Below are positions 31,054 through 43,734 of a stretch of 64,000 nt of DNA, piece after piece. Each line of letters begins with the position of its first letter. Positions within the stretch are counted from its first letter, which is position 1. The notes under the pieces were generated by a model. It made no database searches. It was not told where the DNA came from and saw only the letters and a program-made list of their open reading frames with translations. This DNA comes from Apoderus coryli (Eukaryota; Arthropoda; Insecta; Coleoptera; Attelabidae), in assembly GCA_911728435.2 (NCBI GenBank), contig OU452198.1, positions 35,493,902-35,557,901 on the forward strand. Reading direction: 5' to 3'. Made by a program: the position numbers and the translations under genes.

Positions 31054-31860
31054 ATGTCGCGAAGATTTGGTATTGCATTTAACGATGCAATTAATGATAT
31101 TATATCTAATAATATACCAAAAAATACAATCAAATCAAAAAAATATGTATGGAAAATATTTCTACAGTTTTGTGCGACCAGAGAATACGAACTGAATGCT
31201 GAAACGAGTTTAGCTATAATATATTGAAAGATTATGCGGTAAATATGAGAAAAGCTGACGGAACTGAATATAAAGAAGCAACTGTAAAAACAATTTGGAA
31301 TACTACGAGTAGGCTACTCCAGGAAAAATACTTCAATGACTTCAAAATTGTATTCGACCCGTTTACCAGTGTGATATTCAAAAATGCGCTAGATGCAAGA
31401 AATGCAAAACGTAAAAGATTAGAGCAGGATCCAAACAAACGAAAATGCAGTTCATCAAATTTGAGTTCAAGTGAGTTGGCTAGAATCATTGAAATTGAAA
31501 TTACCATATTGTAGCTGTTGAGTTAGCTTGGCGAGGTGGTGAACCAGCTGATTGCCTTATAGATTATTTTACGATTGAGAAAAATAATGATGGAACGCCC
31601 ACCAACAGAATTGAATACAATCCAATATTCAGTCAGCCAAGGAGGATCGAAAAGTTGTACAAATAGTAAGGGGCTTGTTCCAAATATTGCAAACGAAATT
31701 GCATGCCCTGTTCGGTTATTCCATAAATTATTGTCCAAAAGGGGGAAAAATATTACTTCCAGTCGCCTATTCTTGAGACCAAATCCTTTCTGGAAATCCG
31801 AAAGTGATACATGGTTTGAATTTTGAGTATTTAGCAAGGCCCGAGGAGTATTCAATAAGA
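31054..31860 (+). pseudogene. Crypton-type (DUF3504-like) tyrosine recombinase relic
   Basis: Starts with an ATG at 31054 ('MSRRFGIAFNDAINDI') and runs 'IPKNTIKSKKYVWKIFLQFC', then 'VNMRKADGTEYKEATVKTIW'. After a frame change come 'VELAWRGGEPADCLIDYF' (the first catalytic Arg in RGGE) and 'NRIEYNPIFSQPRR'. A further shifted frame has 'SCTNSKGLVPNIANEIACPV' and 'RLFLRPNPFWKSESD'. Order and motifs match Crypton-like recombinases (also domesticated in KIAA1958/ZMYM proteins). At least three frameshifts, so not functional. A serine/asparagine-rich stretch at about 32008-32217 may be its C-terminal tail. Confidence 0.7.
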
Positions 31861-32229
31861 TAATTACTACTGATAATATTGTGATATTGAAGAATAATAA
31901 ATCTTCGTATTTGGCACTCCCTATACATTTATGGAAAACATGTCTAATAATAATTGGACAGTGACATTATTATTTTGGCATACTAGCCAGATACTTGTCA
32001 AATTGAATTGGCAAAATGCCACTTTAGTCAAAATAATACATCAGAAAACAATGAGATTACTAACGTTGTACTCAATTGTACTTTCAGTGCTTTTAGTGAT
32101 CAACAGTATTCTATTTATAGCAGTAATGGTTTTATCCTCGAAATTGACCATAATGCACGATTGTTTGGGAGCAGATTACGGAAAGCCAACTACGGCAGCA
32201 TGCCCGAAAGAAAATAAAACAAGTTAATG

Positions 32230-32695
32230 CTTCTATTGTACTTGTAAAAAATAAACAGTCTTATTAACATTGGTATGTATCGAGTCCTGTTATTTATGAA
32301 TCTATATTTTATGGCTGAGATTTTTTTTTTGTTATATTAAGTTGCTGTTGAAGAAATTGCAAATAAACCCTTCACCTTCCTAAAAGTATTAACCAATAAA
32401 ATGCCCGTTAAAAATACCACACCAAACGTTAAAACCAAAAAGTCCTTGGTTTTCAATCAGATTGACAAAATGCGGATTTTTAGTAACTCAATACTGTTCA
32501 ATTTTTTCTATTTGGCTTACTGTTACTAACAAACGGGCTTCCACAAAACATGCTGAAAGAACCGATTGTTGTTAATTTCCCAGTTTACCATCAGTTGTGC
32601 AACATAATTAATTATTCGTTGTTGATGTTGATCTGACAAATGTTCTAAGTTGTGAAGTTTATAATCGTCATATCCATTTTCTTTTAAAATTTTTC
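32230..32695. other. Between Crypton and Penelope relics, nothing recognised
   Basis: AT-rich, no coding signal that I can name. Confidence 0.3.
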
Positions 32696-33525
32696 TTAGA
32701 ACTTCTCAATCATACGTTCGACAATAGTTATTTTAAATTTTAGGATAAGTTTTACAAACAAATTTATGGCCTTGGAATAAGCAATTGCCTATCACCTATT
32801 TGTGCCGATATTGTTCTATCTGAATTATAAAATAAAAGATATGTGGATGATGTTTTGACGTGCATTCCAATAGACAAAGTTGACGAAATTATGACTATTT
32901 TTAATGATTTTCACAGAAAATTAAAATTTACATTGGAAAAAGAGCTGCAAAATACTATATCATTTTTAGATATCGAAATCATTCGAAACACTAACAAATT
33001 AGTTATGATTGGTACCATAAACCAACATTTTCAGAAAGGTACCTATATCAGTTTTAACTCATCACGTTCTTTTACTCAAAAATGTAATATTATCAGCAAC
33101 TTAAAACACAGGGCTCTTTCATTATCTGATGAACAGTTCACCATTAAAAAATTTGGCATTGACCAAATCGTATCTCATAAAAAATAGTTATCGTGAAAAA
33201 TTAATAAATAAATACTTTGTAAACCACCCAATACTCAAAATAACTTGCTTGCTGTAAACATTAATAACACAGAACAAAAATATCTTAAAATTCCATATAT
33301 CATACCTCGGAAAAAATTTCAAAAATATTTAACAACTCAAACCTCAAAGTTGTATTTAAAAACGAAAACACCATTCAAAAATATTTTATAAAACAAAAAT
33401 CAAAGACCACGAAGGAATACGAAAGTAATGTCGTCTATAAAATTCCTTGCGAAGATTGCAATAAAGTTTACATAGGGCAAACTTCCAGATATTTATCGAA
33501 AAGAATCAAAAAACATCAAGTTAGT
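32696..33525 (+). pseudogene. Penelope-like element, reverse transcriptase and GIY-YIG, partial
   Basis: 'KFYKQIYGLGISNCLSPICA' (motif B region, 32750-32810) is followed after a stop by 'YVDDVLTCIP' (catalytic, about 32838) and 'NTISFLDIEIIRN' (the FLD typical of PLEs). A stop occurs at 33187. About 33425-33510 gives 'YKIPCEDCNKVYIGQTSRYL', the GIY-YIG endonuclease. It is truncated on both sides, and the sequence after 33525 is unrelated. It differs in residues from the PLE at 11720-13085, so two PLE lineages are present. Confidence 0.8.
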
Positions 33526-33805
33526 GTTAAGTTTTTTGCGAATATCTCCGGAACCGTTTGTCGTACAGGAAACAGCTTTTGTAAGCATTGTCTACTCATA
33601 ATAAGCTATGTTTTTTGTAAGAATTTTTTGTTTTAAATTTTTTAATTGGTGAAGATTTTGAAGGGGTAGTGGGTGTTTTCCTCCCCATTTTCTATGCCAC
33701 TGGAAAAAGTACGGTTTTAAGATACCTATTTGAACCGCCTATGTTTTCTACAAAAAAAAGGTACCCTTGGTCATAAGCTCTACAAGTGGACCGTTATCTT
33801 ATATA

Positions 33806-36202
33806 CAGGGTGTCCGGAAAAAGGAGGTCAATCCGTTAACCACAGATTCCTTGAGCAAAAATAATATGAGTTTTAAGACGTCATTTTTCATTTTAGCCCT
33901 CCATGTTCGATATACAGGGCGTCAAAATTGAAAATATAAAACCAATATTTTTAAATAATTCTAGTATTTATTGAGATATTGGATTCAAATTTAGTGTGTT
34001 GCTTCAGCATGAAGAGCTACTTCTTTCCAAAAAAGAACACAAAAAACAATTTCTTAATAGCCGGAATACGGGATGTTCAGTACCCATTGACCCCCCCAAG
34101 TTTTTATTACCTACGCCAATGACTTTTAAACTAAATTTTTATAGATTACCATGTATTTCTGATTATTTTTTAACTCATAAAATTTGGATAAAATCATTTG
34201 TTTTTGAGATATTTTGAAAAGTATTGGCTCTTGTTGTCAACGCGGCTCACGGTATTTTCACTACTAAATCAAGCATATTTAACTCAAATTACCATTAGCG
34301 TGCATTAAATTAAGTACAGTTTTCGAAAAGGTAATAAGACTAAACACTACGAACACGAAATTGTTTATTATTTTTAACTTAATTTGAAGCATCACATAGT
34401 CAAATATTAATTATTTAAACATATTATTTTAAAAACATGAAAAAGTAACTAAATAAACATTAGAAAAACTACCAGTTTAAAGAAATTGCTCGATATGACC
34501 CCATCTTTTTCAATGCATATGCGAGCTCTTTTTAGTAAAGAAAATCTTAGTCTTTGAAAATATGAGGCGCCAACCTAAAGTCTTCCCCAGCTTGTAAGAT
34601 TCTCTCTATTAAATGATTTTCACTCAAAATCGAAACCTTATAAATAAAATCTTTCATATAACCTCAGACTGAATAGTCCAAGGGAGTAAGATCTGGGGAT
34701 CGGGGTGGCCATTTAACAGGAGCATCTTGGCCTCGCCCAATCCAGCGTTGGGGAAAGTTTTAATCTAAGTATCTCCTTTCCTTACTAGCAAAATGTGCTC
34801 GTGCACCATCAAGTTGAAACCAAACGTTTTATCTAATTAAGAGAGGCAAATCGTCAAGTAAATCACCAGTCAAATTCCCTGGTAAAATTACAGGACCCAA
34901 AAATAAATTATCCACGACACCAACCCACACTTTGACTTTAAAGTTTACTTGATGATGTGTCTCTACTACGGCATGAGGATTTTCTTCTGCCCAGATATGT
35001 GTATTATGAATATTTGTGACCCCGTTTCTAGTAAAGGTAGCTTCGTCCGTAAACAAAATATTTTTGAAGAAGTGTAGATCTCTGTCATGCATTTCGCATA
35101 TCCACCTACATAGATCTCAGCTCAAGGTCTTGAGGCAGCAGAGATTGTACTTCTTGAATGTGGTAGGGGTAAAGCTGCTGTCTTTTTAAAATCTGGTGTA
35201 CTTCAGATTTCCCAATATTTTCAACCTGTCGGGCAAGAACTCTGATACTAATATTTGGTGTCTCCTCGATGCTTGTTAAACTACTCTGCTCTTTTTCCGG
35301 TTGAATTAAACGAAGTCGACCGCAGTTCCCTCTACGGTCTTCCCTAAAACTTCCACTGTGCCTTAGTCACCTAACCAAATTTGAAAAATACCTTCGTTTT
35401 GGATGAATTCGGTTAGAGAACTTTTCTGCGTACCGCCTAGCGGCTAAACTAGCGTTAGAGATTCATTTTTCTATTAAATAAACCAAAATACAATGTTACT
35501 GATTATAATAAATCAAATGTTTTTAAATCTTACCCATGATTAAAATCATATCAGTCATTTCCTAAAAACATATAAAATTGTTTCGTCTACGATCCATCTT
35601 CGGTGTGTTTACTTATAAAATTACCGATAATTAAAAATATTAACTTTTAAACCTTAAACTACTGTCAAATTATGACAACTAATTTGACAACAATAAAACA
35701 TTGCTTAAGCAATGCAGGGTTGCATGATATATCAATATTATAGGATTAGCCAGAGACGCCGAGGCATCAAACAATAGCCAATACTTTTCCAAATATCTCA
35801 AAAACAAATGATTTTATCCAAATTTTATAAGAGTTAGAAAATAATCACAAATACATAGTAACCTGTAAAAGACTTAGTTTAAAAGTCATTGGCGTACGTA
35901 ATAAAAACTTGGGGGGGTCAATGGGTACTGAACATCCCGTATTTGGGCTATTAAGATATTGTTTTTTGTGTTGTTTTTTGGAAAGAAGTAGCTCTTTATG
36001 CTGAAGCAACACACTAAGTTTGAATCCAATATCTCAATAAATACTAGAATTATTTAAAAATATTGGTTTTAAATTTTCAACTTTGACGCCCCGTATATCG
36101 AACATGGAGGGCTAAAATGAAAAATTACATCTTAAAACTCATATTATTTTTGCTCAAGGAATCTGTGGTTAACGGATTGACCTCCTTTTTCTGGACTCCC
36201 TG
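33806..36202 (-). mobile_element. Tc1/mariner-superfamily transposon with about 430-bp inverted ends
   Basis: Begins 'CAGGGTGTCCGG' after TA (33804-33805) and ends 'CCCTG' before TA (36203-36204). The first ~430 bp (33806-34240) are repeated in inverted form at about 35765-36202, with scattered substitutions. The transposase relic lies on the - strand between. Total 2,397 bp. Confidence 0.8.
34500..35470 (-). pseudogene. DDxD transposase relic in the long-TIR element
   Basis: On the - strand: 'ISIRVLARQVENIGKSEVHQ' (HTH region, about 35270-35190), 'FTDEATFTRNGVTNIHNTHI' (first catalytic Asp, within 34829-35092), 'VWVGVVDNLFLGPVILPGNL', 'FQLDGARAHFASKERRYLD' (second Asp) and 'PPRSPDLTPLDY' (third Asp). 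I count 43 residues between the second and third Asp, two more than in the intact element at 56200-58286. Several stops and frameshifts kill it, including one stop between the second and third Asp. Confidence 0.75.
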
Positions 36203-36204
36203 TA

Positions 36205-37795
36205 TATATATATATTATGAAACACCCTGTATATCAAGAGGTACCTTCTGATGAATTTCTTCTTCGATCTTAAATAAATGTCTGTGTTCGTTACATTAAT
36301 GTTTTACTGTTTTGATTTCCAAAATTTAAGCCATCATTATTTTTAAATCGTATTATGTATACGTCCTTTTAATAACTTTAATGACAAGGAAGAACAAAAT
36401 GGTTCATGTGAGTATTGAATGCCTGTTGTACTTGTGTGAATATCGTTGTATTTATGATTGTGTTATTTTATTTTTATTAGGTAATTTGGAATCATTATAC
36501 AAACGAAGCCATCAGCTTTTGGCGGATTTTATTGTATTTTCTTCTCTATGCTTCTAGTGTCTGCGTGAAGATGACTTAATAAAAAGTCGAAACGTCGAGA
36601 AGGGAGGAATATTGTATTTCTTTAACGACCTAAATCCAATCAGTTAACAATCGCTAACTATATTTTAAATTTAACTCACGATAACCTTAACAAATCGAGT
36701 TTCGTTGATGATCTTCAAAATACTGCATAAGAATGGCAACCGTATTGTCTGAACTTATCCTTTTAGTAATTTACTTTCCGTTTCGAGAAGAAAATGACTC
36801 GATATATGTTAAACTCGGTTCCAATCTTGCAAATATTCTTCAGTTTGAAATAACACGTTCAGGGTATTTTTGAGTGTATTATTATTTAACTGTTCGTTTG
36901 AGATTCCCCATAAACATGTTAACTTTGTCGCTATGCTTAAACATTTTTTTTAACATAAAATGTACACATCAAATATCAATAAAACTATTATTTTTTAATT
37001 ATTTTTTTAGCCAATAAATTCTTTTCTTAATTTTTTTTCTAAAATTTTTTTTTTTGAAAATTTTTTTTATTCAATTTTTTTTTTTAATTTTTTTTTGAAT
37101 TTTTTTTTTTAATAATAGAAACATTTATTTCCTTGAAATTTTTTTTCTTGATTTTTTTTTCCTTTTTTTTTATAACCCTCAATGACTTTTTTCATAGACA
37201 AAACTACCACACAACGACTGGGAAATCCCAAAGGGATTTCTTGTTCTTTTCTTATAAAAGTTGCTGAGAAAAATTATTTCTTTTGCACTACGCAAAAATA
37301 TAGATATTTTTCTGTTAAAAAGTTAATGACATTATCTACTTCCGTTTCCAAATTTGGAAAAAAAATCATGTGTGGGTTAAAATGGAGCACGCATAATCCC
37401 ATTTAAGAACCTCTTTTCAGAATTTCTCTATTGTTTTTCATTTTCTCAGAACAGAAGGAGATCGTGTTTTGCTCACCCGTTAAGCCTCGAATTTTCTAAT
37501 CAGCAAGTCCATAAATGAAGTGCATCTCAGCATTCGTATAGGATTCATCATAAGGGTCTTATTCAAAATACAATCAAAATGACCAAGGAAATCCATCCAA
37601 ATTAATATTTGGCCATTTTGTTTGATAGAAAGAGCGATAGAGAAATGTTTCAATCCATTAAAGCAGTTCCTTGTATTTGGATGACAATCTCATTGAATTC
37701 AGTCAGTCCTGACTTGTAAAATAAGGGCTAAACTATGCTCTCCCAAATAAATTATTACGATTTTGTTTATTTACTATGTTTGAGACAAAATACTA
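36205..37795. other. AT-rich region with poly-T tracts, no gene recognised
   Basis: 37010-37170 is a run of T tracts separated by AATT-like phrases, a low-complexity stretch. Near 36565-36600 a 'GTGAAGA...GAAACGTC' phrase resembles Penelope-associated hammerhead relics (see findings). No exon was supported. Confidence 0.45.
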
Positions 37796-37797
37796 AA

Positions 37798-39115
37798 TCA
37801 CGTGTCAACGTGTTATGTAGTTACAGATGACATTTTTCGCGCATTGGATAAGGGTGAGGCGGCTGCCCTCGTGGTCTTAGATTATTCCAAGGCATTCGAT
37901 CGTCTTGATCACGGGTTGATGTTGGCGATTCCCAATTACTTGGGTTTTGGTGATTCGGCTAGATGTCTTATTGAGAGGTTCTTGGGCGATCGAAGGCAGG
38001 CGGTAGTATTGAATGGAAAAACTTCCGAGGTTTGTTCAACAAATTGGGGAGCTCCGCAGGGATCCATTTTGGGACCAATTTTGTGTGCATTGTATACGTC
38101 ACAGCTTGTCACAAAGCTGGAGCACTGTTCAGTCCATTTATATGCGGATGACACGCAGGTGTACAGGTCATTTTGTCCGAGTTCCGTCGACCAGGCTGTC
38201 AGTGATATTAATGTTGATTTGGCTAGCTTGGTTAAGACATCGCGTGACCACTGCTTAGATATTAATCCTGGGTAAGTCACAACTGCTGCTTTTTAGTAAG
38301 CCGCAATTACAGCAGCAAATTCGTGAATCTGGGCGTTACACTTGACACTGGTTTGTATGTTGATCTATGGCCAACGAAAATTCTTAACAACTCAGGTGAA
38401 GAAACTTTTGTGCGATTCATTTGTGTTGTCACACTTTAATTTCTGCGACGTGGTGTATGGACCTTGTTTATTAACAGTATATCAACGCCGTATCCAACTA
38501 ATACAAAACTTGTGTGTTCGTCTTATATCAGGCATTCGGGGGCGTGAGCGCGGTATTACCGCCAAAACTCCAGAGATAGGATGGCTTAAAATCAACTCCT
38601 CAACGCTTTTTAATAAAGTTTCATTGAATAGATGTCCTGGGTATTTATTATACGAACGGTCATTTTCATATAACATTGCACAAGTATATAATCAGCTGCC
38701 GAATGATGTAAAGCTTCTATCAGGTCATAGATTTAAAGCCGCACTCCGTCATATTTCTTTAATTTGAAATTCTTAACGTCAGTAATGTAATTGGTATCTG
38801 TTTAGAGTTAAGTAAATTAACAAGGTGGGTTAAAGTAAGCTTTTTATTGTATTTCTTATTTCAACAAGTTGTATTTTGTATTGGACTTAATTTAAAATTT
38901 GGATAGTCCTCTAAATTAAGTTGTTGTTTTAATAAGGTATATTTTGTATTTATTCAAGTAAGGTTTCCTTTTGTCTGTCTTTTTTTTTCTTCAATGGACG
39001 ATTACTTTTAAGTGGTTAAGTTAGGAAGTAATAAGCTTCAACTTCGCCTATTGTATTTATATATATATATATAATTACAATAAAGTAATTTATTGTTATT
39101 ATTATTAAATTTTGA
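37798..39115 (+). mobile_element. LINE with internal deletions and ATT-type tail
   Basis: Runs from a truncated reverse transcriptase at 37798 to 'caataaagtaatttattg' plus (TTA)n at about 39075-39110. Two internal deletions are apparent (about 38345 and 38600). Confidence 0.75.
37802..38767 (+). pseudogene. LINE reverse transcriptase fragment
   Basis: 'VVLDYSKAFDRLDHGLML' (motif A), 'APQGSILGPILCALYTSQL' (motif B), 'VHLYADDTQVYRSF' (motif C, YADD) and 'RDHCLDINPGKSQLLLFSK' are in one frame to about 38320. The sequence then jumps to the C-terminal part, 'VKKLLCDSFVLSHFNFCDVV' and 'RRIQLIQNLCVRLISG', ending at 38767 with the 'YNQLPNDVKL' block. The GVPQG motif reads GAPQG here. The catalytic residues remain but the thumb is deleted. 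Confidence 0.8.
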
Positions 39116-39119
39116 AATT

Positions 39120-39955
39120 AAAATAATTATAAAATTCTTCTCTACTCCAAAATCTAATTAGTTCCTCGTGTAGTATTTTTCTGCAAATATTTATTAGGTA
39201 AAATAAATTCTACTAAAATTATCCACTTACCTAGGTATCTGTAAACAATTTTATTTTTTATAGTTTTTAAAGAATTTAGGTGTTCTTGAAACTTGGCGTT
39301 TATCACATATTCCCGAGCAGACTAAAAGTGTTTAAAATCATCCAATTTAGATATTAAATGTAATGCGCAACTATTTCATACCTGTTTCGTTAATTATATG
39401 CTAGTATTTTTTTATATTAACAATAAATTAAAATTTGAATATTTATTGCCTAACAATTTTAAATATATTTTTTCAAATCATCATGTAGGTACATTGTATC
39501 ATAGTTCATTTTGGGATCTAATGAGGTAAGTACAAAAAAATTAATCAATAATTGTCGTTAATACCAGGGAGTATCTGAAAAATGTGATTCAGTCTTTTTA
39601 GCTTTCCATATACCAGGGTTTTTGCTGGTAGATGTTACAGTAGAAGTTTTGGGAAAACGATTGCTTTGTGATATTAAATGATTACTCAGGTCAACCCGAT
39701 CTATTATCATATAGTATTATCATATTTGTACTACTTCCGGTTACACCGGAAGTTAATATTAACTTTATATTATTTCAAAAGGACCACCCTATATATTAGT
39801 ATATTTTTGGATTCTTCATTCATTTTGGAGTATTTTCTTATAAAACTTCCCTATACCTATTCTCAATTGTACATCATGCACGATCGTTTCCAACATGGTT
39901 TACATCTAATATAATTTCTTAAACGAAAAGAAAAATATTGAAAGAAATATAAGAA
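39120..39955. other. AT-rich, no gene recognised
   Basis: Nothing recognised except a phrase near 39825-39870 ('ttttggagtattttctta') that recurs around 42680. Confidence 0.3.
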
Positions 39956-39962
39956 AACACAT

Positions 39963-40656
39963 GAGCCCTCTAGATGCAAAACTCGGTAAATGCAAAAATG
40001 GTGAAAATCGAGTTAAATACCCTATCTTATAGCAAATCGAGTTAAATACTCTATCTTATAGCAAATGTTCGTCTCTATCCAAATATGCTGAGAAACATAT
40101 ACAAAACTTGCTTATTCACATACAATTTTCAATTCAAAAACAGCACCTAGATGCATAACTCTCCTTATGCTTCATGCACATATGTGCAAAACTCGCTTTT
40201 TGCTCTTTGGCCAATGACAGGCTCTCAATTCCTCACGTGACTCAAGTGTTTTCTGTTTAGATGTTTTTATTACGATTTACGAGACTATGATATTATTAGC
40301 GCAATATTATTATTATTATTACTGGTTCGTAAACATTTATTTCTTTTTTATATTTTTTCTTAATAATTTTTTTTAAATAACCAGCGAAATATATTTTCTT
40401 TGACAAAAGGTTGCAAAACTAGGTTTTTGCTAGCGTTAGGGTGCAAAACTTGGTGAATGCAATTTATTACTTGAATTTTCCGAGATTTGTTACTGTATCG
40501 AGGTTTTGGTTTATTATGAATTCAATCATGACCACTATTGCCACCTAATATCAAAATATGAAAATGTTTTACCAAGAAATAACAAGAAAAACAGTTTTTT
40601 TTAAATTCCCAAAATTCGGAAGTTTGCATTTATCGAGTTTTGCATCTAGAGGGCTC
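39963..40656. mobile_element. 694-bp non-autonomous DNA transposon with GAGCCCTCTAGATGC ends
   Basis: 39963-39998 and 40622-40656 are inverted copies (one substitution in 'AAAACTCGGTAAATGC' versus 'AAAACTCGATAAATGC'), flanked on both sides by acat (39959-39962 and 40657-40660). Internal degenerate copies of 'gtgcaaaactcg' occur near 40190, 40410 and 40440, like subterminal transposase-binding repeats. No coding frame. Confidence 0.75.
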
Positions 40657-40789
40657 ACATGATCATGGTTATTACATCGAATACGCTAGGTTGAGAATAT
40701 TAATTAAGACTGATATTAAGTATTCATATAAAACGTATATATATATTTTTTAATCAACGCAATAAATCAACTCGAATTCCTAATGTGAT

Positions 40790-42192
40790 GAAATACGGTG
40801 AGGTTACGTGTCACCAACCTGCGGCCATTTTCGCTGGTTTTAGTGAGTTCGTTAAGGGTGTGTTTCTGCCATCCACTTCTATATCTGTAGAGGACATTGA
40901 CCTTTCTTTAGTTAATGATTTTATAGATCATCTATTGATAAGGATTGTATTGGTGCCTTTGCTTTGGAGATAATTTTAATTTTATTTTAAGTTCGTAAAA
41001 ATAACCTGTGTTTTGCAAACAAGCAAAAGTTGGACCAGTACTTAAATCGTGTGACAAATCCCACATTCGAATTTTTCTAAAATTTTGTAGTCAATCATAT
41101 ACAGACGAATTTATAATTCTGTGTGTAAAGAGATTTCTATTCCCAACATGGTTTCATGAGTCATAGGTCGACTGTTACAAATCTTGCACATATGCCACAG
41201 GAAATATCTGAAACTTTAGACCTTGGTGGTCAAATTGTTGTTATATACACAGATTTCCCGAAAGCGTTCGACATAATGGACCATGGTGTGTTGATTCAAA
41301 AGAAAAACCAGTTTGGGTTTTCAAGAAACCTAATTTTACTTAATTTATTCTATTTGAGTGACACTTCCGGGGTTCCGCAAGGCTCTAATTTGTGTCCTTT
41401 ATTTGCCGACACCCTTAAAATTGTTCACTTAATAAATTCCTTAACAGATTGTTATGCATCCCAAAGTGATATTCCAAGTTGAGTGACTGGTGTGAGAGGA
41501 ATAAGCTTGCATTGAACATATCAACGTGTATTTCATATTCGAGAAAGAGGGACAGTACCTACTGGGTTTTCTTATGAGATCAATGGTCTTCCACTATCTT
41601 CGTTGGAGATCCTTGGTATAGTGTTCCATACACAGCTTACGTTTGTTAATCACATTCCTTGTAAAATTGAGGAAGCCAGTCGCATGAACGGATTTTTGGT
41701 TCGGAACTGTATGGGACATAAATACACTTACGGCTCTAGAAACTGGAGTATGGCTCCATAACTTGGAGTCCATTTTACTCGGTTCATAAACAGGCAGTGG
41801 AAAGGGGCCAAAGGAGATTTTTAAAGTATCTGGTTTGGAGGCAGGATAGTATTTACCCCGTTCGGGGATATGATCAGAGGCTGCTTTTGTCACGTTTTGC
41901 GATGCAGAGTCTGGAACATCGTCGTCTTGTGTCGTCCTTGGCTTTCTTATATAACCTTCTTCATGGCAAGATAGATAGTTCATATTTAATTTCGAAATTC
42001 TCAGAATAAAATTAGTTATTGGTGCATTTTTTGAACAATATATTGCTTTCTTAATATTTAACAGAAAAGTATAATTTATTTTGATCTGTAGTTTCCTGTT
42101 TTATGTTTGTGTTGTATATACATATTTGCGATGTATTTGTCCTTTAAAGGGATTGGTTATCGGTTGTGCAATAAAGCATTTATTTATTTAGC
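40790..42192 (+). mobile_element. Degenerate copy of the 21243 LINE family
   Basis: Shows the same order as 21290-23057: 'GVFLPSTSISVEDID', 'YTDFPKAFDIMDHGVL', 'SGVPQGSNLCPLF', 'SLEHRRLVSSLAFLYNLLHG', and the same 3' end 'gcaataaagcatttattt' (42168). Many deletions, including FADD and most of the segment before it. Dead copy, clearly older than the other. Confidence 0.8.
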
Positions 42193-42194
42193 TG

Positions 42195-43734
42195 TTGTGG
42201 AATATATAATTTATTTAAAAATTTTTTGCCCAAAACAGGTCGCCGGAAAGTATCCGGCACTTTGCCGTTTGAATAGACAGAATCTTGAAATTTTGAAGGT
42301 AGTTCAAGAACCCTTAGGAAAATCAACTGTCTCATCAGATTGAGATCTGAACTTAGCCTAACTGACAAATTTCTGGCATTCCTTTTCATTTTAACCTGAC
42401 CCTGTATTATATTAATATCCATAACATTTTATCATTTTAATTACCAATTTTCGTCAATTAAGTATTTTGAAAATATTAATGCGCAATTATTACCTATTTA
42501 TCTACAACAATTAATTCATATCAGATAGGTATATTATATAGACATCATGTAAAACTAATTATGTTAATGAATACATTTTTTAATAGTTTTATACAGGATG
42601 TGTCACGGTTGATTGTACCTTCTTAGATTTTGGAGGAAACTAACCCTACTATTGTTTCGAAAACTTTGTATTCCTTACCTGTTTTGGAGTATTTTGTCTT
42701 AACTCTTCTTGATACCTATCATCTTATTTTTTTTGAATAAATAAGTAGTTTGAATTTAAGTAATTCAAAACTCGTCATTTCGCCCCTTGAACAGACAGAC
42801 TCTTGAAATTTTGATGGTAGTTCAAGAATATCCTAGAAAAATCAACTGTTTTGCCATATTCATGCATAAGGTTACAGGGTGGTCTACTAATAAGAATTAA
42901 ATTTGAAGCCTCTTTCAATTGAAAAAATAATTCAAGAAATATCGTCATAGTTTGGCACTTAACTGACTGACTGAATGCAGAGTAGTAGGTTTTGCAAAAA
43001 CATTCTTTCGTTGTTACTCACAATTATTTATTATTATTTGACAATTTATTTCTGTCTAAGTACAACATTTTATTCTGTACACGGTTTTTTAAATTTTTGT
43101 ACTTTTTGAAGTTGTTAAAAAACGCCTTTCTCAGATGAATGTTTTACGCAAAATGTGCCAAACTATGGCGATTTTATTTGAATAATTTTAAATATCAGCT
43201 GAAATCATTACGTGTTATATCCACCACCTATATTTGAATTGAAAATGGCTTTAAATTTAACAGGGTCGTATTTAAACAAACCAAGTTGATGATAGTTTCT
43301 CAAAAACCAAACGTCATAGAGGAAATTTGTAAAAGCTATCTAGTTCTCTTGAAAAAAGTGCTTTTATTTTTTTTTATATATGTAAAAATAATAAATAAAA
43401 ACTAAAATCATAAAAAATCGTTTTTTCAAAAATTAATTGGTTTACTTATGAAAACAGTATTTACAAATTTTTTAAATTGTACAACTTCTCTCTAATTTAA
43501 CAGACATTCTCTACCTTTGTTTCCAAGTTTCCAATGCTATCCCATTCTTATCTTGGACACAGTGTATACGTAATGTTTGTATTTTTCATGAATAACACCT
43601 GAAGAAGACGAAAAACCATCATCGAAACGTTGCAAAAAAACTAGAATAAAATTAGACAAGCGAAATGTAAAATTTGATAAAAATTAAGAAAAAAAGTCCT
43701 TTAACCCAAAGAAAAGAAATATAATATTAAAAAC
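42195..43734. repeat. AT-rich region with a duplicated segment
   Basis: 'cttgaaattttgaaggtagttcaag' style sequence at 42283-42330 recurs at 42800-42850 in the same orientation. Just before the satellite, 43590-43650 has 'ACCTGAAGAAGACG...CATCGAAACGTTGC', a Penelope-hammerhead-like phrase. No gene recognised. Confidence 0.45.

Noticed and set aside
33996..34217. + strand frame of 73 codons
   Set aside because: Lies entirely in the inverted terminal repeat of the long-TIR transposon and has no family match.
39678..39914. + strand frame of 78 codons, hydrophobic
   Set aside because: Composition follows the AT-rich background and there is no homologue-like motif or splice context.
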